Shown here piece after piece: positions 1 through 6,434 of a stretch of DNA of 8,612 nt; position 1 is the first letter of the stretch, and every line of letters starts with the position of its first letter. The notes beneath the pieces are model-generated. The model did no database searches and was not told the DNA's origin. It saw only the letters and a program-made list of their open reading frames with translations. This stretch comes from Gammaproteobacteria bacterium (GTDB taxonomy: Bacteria; Pseudomonadota; Gammaproteobacteria; PS1; Pseudothioglobaceae). Position numbers and translations under genes: made by a program. The DNA is taken from contig JAPYQD010000029.1 in the NCBI GenBank assembly GCA_029937335.1, positions 1 through 8,612 on the forward strand. Reading direction: 5' to 3'.

Positions 1-357
<357 letters not shown>

Positions 358-505
358 AATTCTAACTATTTAGAACATTGGCAACATTTATAAATAAATG
401 CGCTTTGCGTTCAATTTTTTTAAAAGCTGATTTTGCTTTTGTTTTGTCGGAACAATCACAAATAAATGCAATTGTTTCGTGTGCACTGCACAATTTTTAT
501 TGTAC

Positions 506-517
506 GAGTGCCCACAC
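506..517 (-). promoter_or_regulatory. boxC element of the rrn leader
   Basis: GTGTGGGCACTC on the minus strand is identical to the boxC stretch downstream of boxA in E. coli rrn leaders. Directly after it, 488-505 can form a GUACAAU-AAAA-AUUGUGC hairpin. From there to the 16S 5' end (358-487) the leader is A/T-rich and has no other feature I can name. It should contain the 5' strand of the 16S processing stalk, but the partner strand lies outside the window. Confidence 0.75.
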
Positions 518-535
518 AAGTTGTTTGATATATTT

Positions 536-544
536 TTAAAGAGC
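536..544 (-). promoter_or_regulatory. boxA antitermination element
   Basis: GCTCTTTAA on the minus strand matches the core of the rRNA boxA (TGCTCTTTA), which NusB-NusE binds to load the antitermination complex. The sequence that follows (AAATATATCAAACAACTTGTG) resembles the E. coli leader downstream of boxA, which supports homology and not a chance match. Confidence 0.85.
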
Positions 545-553
545 TACCGTGTC

Positions 554-573
554 CAGAAGTTTTTACTTTTCTG
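554..573 (-). promoter_or_regulatory. boxB-like hairpin in the rrn leader
   Basis: The transcript can fold CAGA(AA)AGT, loop AAAA, ACTTCTG: a 7-bp stem with a two-base bulge, just downstream of the predicted start and 9 nt before boxA. In E. coli rrn leaders a boxB hairpin sits in the same place. The pairing is visible in the sequence; the functional label is by position and analogy. Confidence 0.5.
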
Positions 574-591
574 TCTCGGTGAAAGGGGTGA

Positions 592-619
592 ATTATACGT
601 AGAATATTTTGTGCGTCAA
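592..619 (-). promoter_or_regulatory. rrn operon sigma70 promoter with AT-rich UP-like element
   Basis: On the minus strand a -35 hexamer TTGACG (614-619) is separated by 16 bp from an exact TATAAT (592-597). The discriminator that follows is C-rich (TCACCCC), and transcription would start near 585. A short spacer and a GC-rich discriminator are the known signature of growth-rate- and ppGpp-controlled rRNA promoters. Immediately upstream, 632-650 is almost pure A/T and sits where an UP element would contact the RNA polymerase alpha subunit. Only one strong core promoter is seen; E. coli rrn operons have two. Confidence 0.88.
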
Positions 620-662
620 GCACTATCCTTGTTTTTTTATAAATTAATTTGCAGAGCAAAAA

Positions 663-1124
663 TCAAGGCTTTAATTTATCCTCAGGTACAGCTCTATTTA
701 GCCATTCATCGATTTGATTAATATCGACAATATCTCCTTGATTATTAAGCATTTCTAGGTCGTTATCATTCCAACCTTTAATGCCTAACTTCAGTGAACG
801 AACCTGTTCAAAGCCCATTTGTTGCATTGTTAGTGCGGCCAATGCGCTGCGGTTGCCTGAGCGACAAACCACAACAATATTTTGATCTCTGCTTTGTGCC
901 AATGCTGGAATGGTGTCATCATAGTTCCAAACACAGGCGCCTTCTAACACGCCTCTAGGCACATGAAGTGAGCTTTTAATGTGCATCATCTCAAACTCAT
1001 CTGGCTCTCTAATGTCTAATACAATTAACTCAGGGTTTTGCTCTATTTCTTCTTCTAAATCCCAGGGCAGTACTTCATCTACTGAGCGTAACGCTTTAAC
1101 AACAAGTCTTTGATATCCATCCAT
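663..1124 (-). CDS. Single-domain rhodanese-like sulfurtransferase
   Basis: A 153-residue cytoplasmic protein with one rhodanese domain at about residues 30-125. It shows the LIVLDIREPDEFEMMHI strand-helix region (33-49) and the active-site loop CRSGNRS, with catalytic Cys87. The six-residue loop starting with Cys is typical of sulfurtransferases that carry a persulfide, as opposed to Cdc25-like phosphatases with a longer loop. The C-terminal tail (126-153) resembles small rhodaneses I recall from sulfur-oxidising gammaproteobacteria. No signal peptide or membrane segment is seen. The sulfur donor and acceptor cannot be read from the sequence. The ATG at 1124 has no recognisable Shine-Dalgarno, and an A/T-rich repeat ends only 4 bases upstream of it, so its promoter may lie in that repeat or in narL read-through. 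No clear terminator separates it from the rrn promoter at 619. Confidence 0.93.
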   Translation of the reverse strand: MDGYQRLVVKALRSVDEVLPWDLEEEIEQNPELIVLDIREPDEFEMMHIKSSLHVPRGVLEGACVWNYDDTIPALAQSRDQNIVVVCRSGNRSALAALTMQQMGFEQVRSLKLGIKGWNDNDLEMLNNQGDIVDINQIDEWLNRAVPEDKLKP

Positions 1125-1128
1125 GTGT

Positions 1129-1163
1129 TTAATTGAAAATTGAAAGTTAAAAATTGATAATTA
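1129..1163. repeat. TTGA-rich repeat flanking the four-helix-bundle remnant (3' side)
   Basis: On the plus strand three imperfect units follow each other: TTGAAAA, TTGAAAG and TTGATAA, separated by A/T bases. Short TTGACAAT/TTGATAAT-type runs commonly flank genes of the 23S rRNA intervening-sequence (four-helix-bundle) family. This copy lies directly between the stop of the remnant and the rhodanese start codon. Confidence 0.5.
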
Positions 1164-1352
1164 TTTATTTATTTTTGAAGATTTTACTATACTAACTAAG
1201 AGCTTTATAAGTTCCACGCTATCATTATGTATAGACTTAAAATTCTGCTCACTTATATACTCACTATCTTTGAGTAGCTGCAACCAATACTCTGTTTCAT
1301 TCGCTTCTTTTAAGGCAATACTCATTTTATTAATAAAATCTGCTTTTGATTG
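1161..1352 (-). pseudogene. Truncated four-helix-bundle protein gene (23S rRNA intervening-sequence protein family)
   Basis: An open frame of 63 codons on the minus strand ends in TAA at 1161-1163. It begins QSKADFINKMSIALKEANE and continues through TEYWLQLLKDSEYI and FKSI to a C-terminus ending SSKINK. This is the characteristic second half of the four-helix-bundle family (TIGR02436 / 23S_rRNA_IVP), whose members are usually about 115-130 residues. The N-terminal half, with the usual RSGTSIGANVEE-type region, is missing. An in-frame TGA (1353-1355) lies directly before QSKADF, and the sequence beyond it is repeat-like and then narL. An ATG at 1323-1325 would give at most 54 residues and has no ribosome binding site. 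I therefore call it a decayed 5'-deleted copy. The family's function is poorly known: some members lie inside 23S rRNA intervening sequences, others stand alone. Confidence 0.82.
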
Positions 1353-1378
1353 TCAACTATCAATTCTCCATTGTCAGT
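1349..1378. repeat. TTGACAAT-like repeat on the 5' side of the four-helix-bundle remnant
   Basis: On the minus strand, just after the narL stop, the sequence reads CTGACAATGG, AGAATTGATAG, TTGACAATC. These are three imperfect copies of a TTGACAAT-type unit, roughly in inverted orientation to the copies at 1129-1163. The last unit runs into the first codons of the truncated gene, so the deletion joint appears to lie in or next to this repeat. Confidence 0.45.
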
Positions 1379-2008
1379 TTATCTACAGTAGCCTTTTTCA
1401 GTGATCATTACCGCCACCTCAACTCGGGAACTGAGCGAAAGTTTTTTCAAGATTGATTTCACATGTAGTTTAACCGTGCCATCTGAAATACCTAATTCTC
1501 TGGCAATAACTTTATTACTATGCCCGTGCGCCACTTGACAGGCCACTTCCTTTTCTCGATTGGTGAGCGAATCAAAGGTCGCTTCATTGTCGGTTAACTC
1601 ATTTCTAAGCGCCTTGGCTAATACATGGGTCATGTCTTGTGCCACTATAATAGAGCCCGTTACTATCTCATTTAAAGCATTAACCAATTCATCAGGGTCC
1701 ATGTCTTTTAACAAGTAACCTTGGGCTCCGTATTTTAGGCAATCACGTAAATCATGCTCTTCAGTACTGGTGGTTAACATCACAATCGGGGTTTGTTCCC
1801 CTTGCTCTTTTAATGTTTTTAATACTTCGATCCCTGACATGGCAGGCATACGTAAATCCAATAAGATAATGTCTAGTGATAAGGTGGGGATTTCTTCCAA
1901 GCCTTGCTCGGGCGAAGCCGCTGCTCTGGCGTTAATCTTTCTTGATTCCAATAATGAGATTAACCCATTACGAAATAAGGCATGGTCGTCAATAATATAA
2001 ACTTTCAT
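1379..2008 (-). CDS. narL: NarL-type LuxR-family response regulator
   Basis: A 209-residue cytoplasmic DNA-binding regulator. The receiver domain (about 1-120) has the acidic pair D7-D8, phosphoacceptor D51 in LLDLRMP, T79 and K101, all as expected for a phosphorylatable REC domain. A linker leads to a LuxR-type helix-turn-helix (about 147-205). Its recognition helix GTVKLHVKSILKKL aligns with NarL, including the lysines matching NarL K188 and K192. The ATG overlaps the narX stop (ATGA), and AAGGA lies 6 nt upstream, so translation is coupled to its kinase. Family knowledge says NarL controls anaerobic nitrate respiration genes. No nitrate or nitrite reductase gene is in the window, so the target genes are unknown. 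The family call is firm; the exact NarL role is inferred. Confidence 0.9.
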   Translation of the reverse strand: MKVYIIDDHALFRNGLISLLESRKINARAAASPEQGLEEIPTLSLDIILLDLRMPAMSGIEVLKTLKEQGEQTPIVMLTTSTEEHDLRDCLKYGAQGYLLKDMDPDELVNALNEIVTGSIIVAQDMTHVLAKALRNELTDNEATFDSLTNREKEVACQVAHGHSNKVIARELGISDGTVKLHVKSILKKLSLSSRVEVAVMITEKGYCR

Positions 2009-3489
2009 GATGCTTCCTTAAATGAGACAATCACCCGAGTGCCTTCATCAGCTTCAGATTCAATCTCAATACTAGCACCCATTTGACCCGCTCGCTCTTT
2101 CATAATATTCATGCCAATATTATTCCCCATTACCTCAGTATCAAACTGATTTTTTTTAAAGCCAACACCATCATCCTCAATCAATAATTGGCAATTAGGT
2201 TCAGCTGATAGCAAAATTCTTACATTGCGAGCCTTGGCATGCTTACGAATATTGGACAATGCCTCTTGAGTAATACGCATAATTTGCATTTCTGTTTCTG
2301 GCGGAAAATTAAGCTTACCTTCTATATGTAGATAAGTGGCCACCCCTTCTTCAGTTTTAAAGCGATTAGCCAAATTTTCTAACGACACCTCAATACCCTT
2401 AGGGTCGAGTGGCACACGGAAATTACACATCAGTTCTCTTAATTCTTGGTTGGCCTGAGTGATATTAAACTGCAAACTAGCAACTTTATCACTCGCCTCA
2501 GCTTTAGCGCCTTGTTTGAGCATGTCATCTAAAACGGTCACTTGTAGTTTTAAGCTATAGATTGTTTGCGCCAAAGAGTCGTGGATCTCTTGTGATAAAA
2601 ACAGGCGTTCTTGTGAAAGCGCCATGCGTTTGGTTTCTTCATCGAGTCTAGCTTTGTCCAATGCAATGGCGATATTATCAGCAATTGATTCTAATAATGC
2701 ACGTTCATCAAAAGCCAATGATGGCTCAGTATCAAAGAATAAATTGAACACGCCTAAAGTTTTTCCGTGATATCTCAGTGGAATGAAAATCGTACCGACA
2801 TTGGCTTTGGCTTCAGATTGGTTACCCACACATTTGGCACAAGTATGCACACTAAACTGCACGTTAACATCTTGCGCCATGGACACTTCGCCACAGAAGC
2901 AATCGCTACTAAGCACGTCAGTCATTTGCCCTTCTTGATCAATTACACCACGTTGGGCGACCAAATGCAACTCGCCTTCATCGCTCAAACTGCGCACTAC
3001 GCCAGAGGCAGCGCCCGTCATATTGACAAAAATATCTAAAAAATGCTCAAATAATTCCTCAGTAGAATGCATTGAATTAAGTTTTGACGAAACGCCGTAG
3101 AGGGTTTCCAATGAGGCGGATTTTTTACTGAGACGCTGGATTTGCTTTTGCAAGATATCTTCCATGTCGTCATATAGGTATTGATTTTCTTCAATCAAAT
3201 GGTTGATTGCGGTTGCTACTGGCTGAAAGGTGGTTTTTTGCTCATCATTAAGACGTGCGCTTTGATCAATATTGTAATCAATGACCCATTTTTGTAAATC
3301 ACTAAACGGCAATAAAAAATCTTTACGAATTGCAAGATATAAACCCAAATAAATCAACAAAATTAATACTACTAAGGTGATGTCTAGCCCATTAGGTGAC
3401 TGATAAACCAATACCACTTCACTAACCAATAGGGGCGATAAAGCAATGGTAACTAACAAGTAAAGATAAAATTTTGTTTTAATGCCCAT
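2005..3489 (-). CDS. narX: NarX-like sensor histidine kinase lacking the periplasmic domain
   Basis: From the ATG at 3489 the protein has 494 residues; a TTG at 3498, directly after the mnmE stop, would add three. Two membrane helices (about 5-28 and 36-54) are joined by only about 8 residues. A HAMP-like and coiled-coil linker (about 57-130) follows, then a GAF-like module (about 140-275) holding C197-x-C199 and C217-x2-C220. The kinase core starts with a HisKA_3 box EIHDSLAQTIYSLKLQ (phosphoacceptor His303). It ends with an ATPase domain with QEALSNIRKHAKA (N box, about 408-420), DDGVGF (439-444) and GMNIMKERA. E. coli NarX is about 598 residues and has a ~115-residue periplasmic nitrate sensor with a P-box; that part is absent here. 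The protein should phosphorylate the overlapping NarL. Signal input is unknown; the cysteines suggest redox or a metal centre, which is inference. Confidence 0.88.
   Translation of the reverse strand: MGIKTKFYLYLLVTIALSPLLVSEVVLVYQSPNGLDITLVVLILLIYLGLYLAIRKDFLLPFSDLQKWVIDYNIDQSARLNDEQKTTFQPVATAINHLIEENQYLYDDMEDILQKQIQRLSKKSASLETLYGVSSKLNSMHSTEELFEHFLDIFVNMTGAASGVVRSLSDEGELHLVAQRGVIDQEGQMTDVLSSDCFCGEVSMAQDVNVQFSVHTCAKCVGNQSEAKANVGTIFIPLRYHGKTLGVFNLFFDTEPSLAFDERALLESIADNIAIALDKARLDEETKRMALSQERLFLSQEIHDSLAQTIYSLKLQVTVLDDMLKQGAKAEASDKVASLQFNITQANQELRELMCNFRVPLDPKGIEVSLENLANRFKTEEGVATYLHIEGKLNFPPETEMQIMRITQEALSNIRKHAKARNVRILLSAEPNCQLLIEDDGVGFKKNQFDTEVMGNNIGMNIMKERAGQMGASIEIESEADEGTRVIVSFKEAS
2015..2019 (-). 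promoter_or_regulatory. Shine-Dalgarno of narL
   Basis: AAGGA on the minus strand, 6 nt before the narL ATG and inside the last codons of narX. It is the best ribosome binding site I found in this gene run and fixes the narL start. The starts of mnmE, narX and gshA have no comparable motif. Confidence 0.7.
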
Positions 3490-3498
3490 AAATATCAA

Positions 3499-4839
3499 TT
3501 ATTTACCAATACAGAAGGATGAGAATATTTCACCCAACAAATCATCAGATGAGAACTCACCGGTGATACTACCTAAGTATTGGGCGGCTTGGCGCAAATC
3601 TTCAGCAACCAACTCACTGGCATTATTATTCAGCTGATCTAGGGCATAACGGGTTGAATCTAGGGCAGATTCTAGAGCGATAATATGACGCTTTCTGGCT
3701 AGCAATACGCCTTCGCCGGTATCACTTAGACCAGCAATACTTGAGAGCTCTTGCCTGAGCAAATCAATCCCTTTTGATTGTTTAGCTGAGAGCGATAACT
3801 GAGTCTGTTCATCATTATGCGTTATGCCAGTTGATTCGCCGGTTAAATCCACCTTATTCTTAATTAAAATGATTGGTTTCCCCTCTATACCACTTGGCAA
3901 AATCGACAAATCTGGGGCTTTGTCTTGTGCATCAAACACCATCAAAACCACATCAGCGCGTTCAATCTCAGAGTGTGCTCTTTTGATGCCTTCTTGCTCT
4001 ATTTTGTCTTCACTGATATGTAGACCTGCAGTATCAATAATATTAAGTGGCATACCATTCACATGAATGGTTTCCTTTAGAACATCCCGTGTGGTGCCGG
4101 CAATGTCTGTCACAATCGCACTAGAGACTTGGGTTAGTGCGTTTAGCAAAGACGACTTACCGGCATTGGGTTTTCCAGCAATAGCAACGGTTAAGCCCTC
4201 TCTAAGAATGGCGCCTTGTTCAGCAGAACTTAAAATATTTTGGATGTCACTTTCAATCTGTTCTACTTTTAATTTAACCTCGCCAGAAGCTAAGAAATCA
4301 ATTTCTTCATCGGAAAAATCAATGGTCGCTTCTACAAACACACGTAGCTCAATCAATGCTTTGGTCAATGCGTTCACTTGATTAGAAAACTCACCGGATA
4401 AAGACCGGAGTGCCGAACGAGCAGATTGCTCAGAACTGGCGTCAATAATATCGGCCACAGCCTCAGCTTGCACCAAGTCCATCTTGCCATTAAGAAAGGC
4501 GCGCTTTGAAAATTCACCTGGCTCGGCAGCAACTGCACCTAATGCCATCGCCGATTCTAACAAAGATCGCATCACCAAGATACCGCCGTGGCCTTGGAGC
4601 TCGAGCACATCCTCACCGGTAAAGGAATGTGGCCCTGGAAAAAATAAAGCCACACCCTTGTCAATCTCAATACCTTCTTGGTTAAAGAACGAGCCATAAT
4701 GCGCATAACGTGCCTTGGGTATACGGCCTAGCATTGTTTGAGCGATTGCACCTGATTGTGGCCCTGATACGCGTACCACGCCAATACCGCCTTGCCCTAA
4801 AGCGCTCGCTAATGCACAAATTGTTGTTGATTTACTCAT
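3499..4839 (-). CDS. mnmE: tRNA uridine-5-carboxymethylaminomethyl(34) synthesis GTPase MnmE
   Basis: A full-length 446-residue protein (E. coli 454). With MnmG it forms the complex that adds (carboxymethyl)aminomethyl groups to wobble U34 of certain tRNAs, using tetrahydrofolate-derived carbon. The N-terminal folate-binding domain (about 1-118) has the usual GGIGVVRVSGP and GEDVLELQGHGG segments. The helical domain is interrupted by the GTPase domain, with G1 GKPNAGKS (222-229), G2 GTTRD (248-252), G3 DTAG (269-272), G4 NKVD (328-331) and G5 SAK (351-353). It ends in the family C-terminus CIGK, with the conserved Cys443. All key residues are present. Its ATG overlaps the gshA stop by 8 bases (ATGAGTAA), implying coupled translation, and narX follows after a short gap. 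mnmE is usually near rpmH, rnpA and yidC; here it has moved next to gshA. Confidence 0.98.
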   Translation of the reverse strand: MSKSTTICALASALGQGGIGVVRVSGPQSGAIAQTMLGRIPKARYAHYGSFFNQEGIEIDKGVALFFPGPHSFTGEDVLELQGHGGILVMRSLLESAMALGAVAAEPGEFSKRAFLNGKMDLVQAEAVADIIDASSEQSARSALRSLSGEFSNQVNALTKALIELRVFVEATIDFSDEEIDFLASGEVKLKVEQIESDIQNILSSAEQGAILREGLTVAIAGKPNAGKSSLLNALTQVSSAIVTDIAGTTRDVLKETIHVNGMPLNIIDTAGLHISEDKIEQEGIKRAHSEIERADVVLMVFDAQDKAPDLSILPSGIEGKPIILIKNKVDLTGESTGITHNDEQTQLSLSAKQSKGIDLLRQELSSIAGLSDTGEGVLLARKRHIIALESALDSTRYALDQLNNNASELVAEDLRQAAQYLGSITGEFSSDDLLGEIFSSFCIGK

Positions 4840-6397
4840 CTGTAAAATAGTGGCTTAAATAATCATCGAAGCTTAAATTATCCGCTTGTTCTATCTCGAG
4901 TTGCTGCGCACAAGAGAGCTGGGTTTGTTGGTCTAAATAGTTAAAGTGATCCGAGTCAATGGATTTTTCTAGAAACTCTCTTCGATGTTGTTTGGATAAC
5001 GTATTGGTATAGTCAAAAAATCCTTGGTTGCGATTTTTCATTTCACTCAGTGTCACTGCCGAAGGTGTTAAGTCTGCATTATTAATACGTCTTGTCATTT
5101 GCTTGACAGCATCTTGATATTTCTCACCTAATAATTCAGCGCATAAATAAATTTTATTCATACTGTCTGAGCCCAACTTCTCCAATGTAATAGACTGACC
5201 CTTATGGATTAAGTTTAAATTAGGTTTTCGGCCTTCATGTGCAACCAAATGATCATTATTATCAATGTCAAATTGTTCACGACTCGAAATAGCAGGGGAT
5301 GTTTCTAATAAGCAAAACAGCATAAAAACTTCTAAAAAATGAATTTGAGTTTGATCAATACCTAGCGGCAAGAGCGGATTAATATCGAGCGAACGTAATT
5401 CGATATAACCAATACCTTGATCTTGTAAAGCATCGAGTGGTTTTTTACCCCCTAATACTAACGGTTTAGGGCGGACTGAGGCGTAATACTCATTTTCAAT
5501 TTGAAGAATATTGGTGTTCAACTGTTGGTATTCGCCTTGTGCCTTAAGCCCAATGGCTTCATACTCTCGGCATGAGGTTTGCATACCGGATTTCAAACTG
5601 TGAATATAATGCCCTAAAGAGTTGTAGTTGGCTTTAACACCCGCTTCATCTTCACGTAAATTCTGATAACCAATATCACCCATACGTAGTGATGTAGCAT
5701 ACGGTTCATACAAAGTAGAATCGTTAAACTCAACCAGCGAGTGCTGATGATAGCCTTTCAAAAATGATTTACAAACGGCAGACGATGCGCCAAATAAATA
5801 CGGGATCAGCCAGCCATAACGTACCACATTACGGGTAAGGCCCATATAACTCTGATCGGTAAAATCTCTCAGCGTTGCTTTAGGTGCTTTTTTGGCTCGA
5901 TAAGCCTCAAAAAAATCAGTTGAAAATGAATAATTAAAATGAATACCGGCAATGGTTTGCATCACGCTACCATAACGATTGGCCAAGCCCTTTCTATAGA
6001 TTGTCTTCATCATGCCGCGATTAGATGAGCCATACCGGGCAATCGGAATATAAGTTTCACCACGAATCACACAGGGCATAGAGGCTGGCCAAAAGCTTTG
6101 ATCTTTGGGCAGGTGGTGGTACAAGTATTGCTGAGTTTTTGATAAAAATGATAACGCTGCTTCGGCGCTATGTAGTGGTGGTGTGACCAGCTCAATCAGT
6201 GACTCAGAAAAATCAGTGGTAATGTTTGGATGCGTCAATGCGCAACCGAACGCTTTCGGATGAGGCGCTTGGGAAATTCCGCCCTTTCTCGAAACCCTTA
6301 AACCTTCTTTCTCAATGCCCATCAAATTACCTTTGAGTAAGGCAGTGTGTGGCTTTAATATTTGAATTTTATCCGTTAAGTTCAAATGCTTGCTCAA
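4832..6397 (-). CDS. gshA: Glutamate-cysteine ligase (gamma-glutamylcysteine synthetase)
   Basis: A 521-residue enzyme (E. coli GshA 518) that joins glutamate and cysteine with ATP in the first, rate-limiting step of glutathione synthesis in the cytoplasm. It belongs to the proteobacterial class I family. Visible hallmarks are GIEKEGLRV (27-35), ITTDFSESLIELVTP (59-73), SMPC (106-109), RYGSSNRGMMKTIYRKGL (121-138) with NRYGSVMQTIAGIHFNYS after it, and the IGYIELRSLDINP region in the middle of the protein. The predicted start is TTG at 6397: an in-frame stop lies at 6416-6418, and the first ATG (residue 26) would remove part of the conserved N-terminus. No Shine-Dalgarno is seen and the leader would be very short. 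It is the first gene of the gshA-mnmE-narX-narL run; gshB is not in the window. Confidence 0.97.
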   Translation of the reverse strand: MSKHLNLTDKIQILKPHTALLKGNLMGIEKEGLRVSRKGGISQAPHPKAFGCALTHPNITTDFSESLIELVTPPLHSAEAALSFLSKTQQYLYHHLPKDQSFWPASMPCVIRGETYIPIARYGSSNRGMMKTIYRKGLANRYGSVMQTIAGIHFNYSFSTDFFEAYRAKKAPKATLRDFTDQSYMGLTRNVVRYGWLIPYLFGASSAVCKSFLKGYHQHSLVEFNDSTLYEPYATSLRMGDIGYQNLREDEAGVKANYNSLGHYIHSLKSGMQTSCREYEAIGLKAQGEYQQLNTNILQIENEYYASVRPKPLVLGGKKPLDALQDQGIGYIELRSLDINPLLPLGIDQTQIHFLEVFMLFCLLETSPAISSREQFDIDNNDHLVAHEGRKPNLNLIHKGQSITLEKLGSDSMNKIYLCAELLGEKYQDAVKQMTRRINNADLTPSAVTLSEMKNRNQGFFDYTNTLSKQHRREFLEKSIDSDHFNYLDQQTQLSCAQQLEIEQADNLSFDDYLSHYFTDE

Positions 6398-6400
6398 TGC

Positions 6401-6418
6401 TAAAATACTGGTATTTTA
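6401..6418. promoter_or_regulatory. Perfect inverted repeat with back-to-back extended -10 elements (gshA / Nudix gene)
   Basis: The 37-base spacer between divergent genes contains TAAAATAC-TG-GTATTTTA, an 8-bp perfect inverted repeat. Each arm starts with TAAAAT, a good -10 match. On both strands it is preceded by TGN (TGC on plus, TGG on minus), the extended -10 motif. No good -35 is seen on either side. Predicted starts would lie about 7 bases beyond each -10, giving a ~20-nt leader for the Nudix gene and a ~9-nt leader for gshA. The two promoters would overlap and could compete, or a dimeric regulator could cover both. The repeat is directly visible; the promoter role is inferred. Confidence 0.5.
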
Positions 6419-6434
6419 CCATTAGGTCATCAGA

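Noticed and set aside
456..659. 67-codon open frame on the minus strand upstream of 16S
   Set aside because: It spans the rrn promoter, boxA and boxC, has no protein-like composition or family resemblance, and is explained by the rRNA leader.
639..679. 9-bp A/T inverted repeat (ATAAATTAA / TTAATTTAT) around the rhodanese stop, as a possible terminator
   Set aside because: The stem is all A/T with a loop of about 23 bases, and on the minus strand it is followed by A residues, not T residues. It is unlikely to terminate transcription.
479..721. 80-codon plus-strand open frame across the rrn leader
   Set aside because: It is antisense to the leader and runs into the rhodanese gene. The sequence resembles no family I know.
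1182..1200. TATAGT as a -10 element for the rhodanese gene
   Set aside because: No acceptable -35 lies 16-18 bp upstream, and the bases are the coding sequence of the four-helix-bundle remnant, so the support is too weak.
2767..3039. 90-codon plus-strand open frame inside narX, and similar ones inside mnmE (3824-4066, 4067-4381, 4484-4699) and narL (1770-2000)
   Set aside because: All are antisense to well-conserved coding regions and show no recognisable domain. They are shadow frames.
6401..6418. NarL 7-2-7 heptamer binding site in the gshA/Nudix palindrome
   Set aside because: NarL sites need TACYYMT arms with TAC and GTA ten bases apart. Here TAC and GTA are two bases apart.
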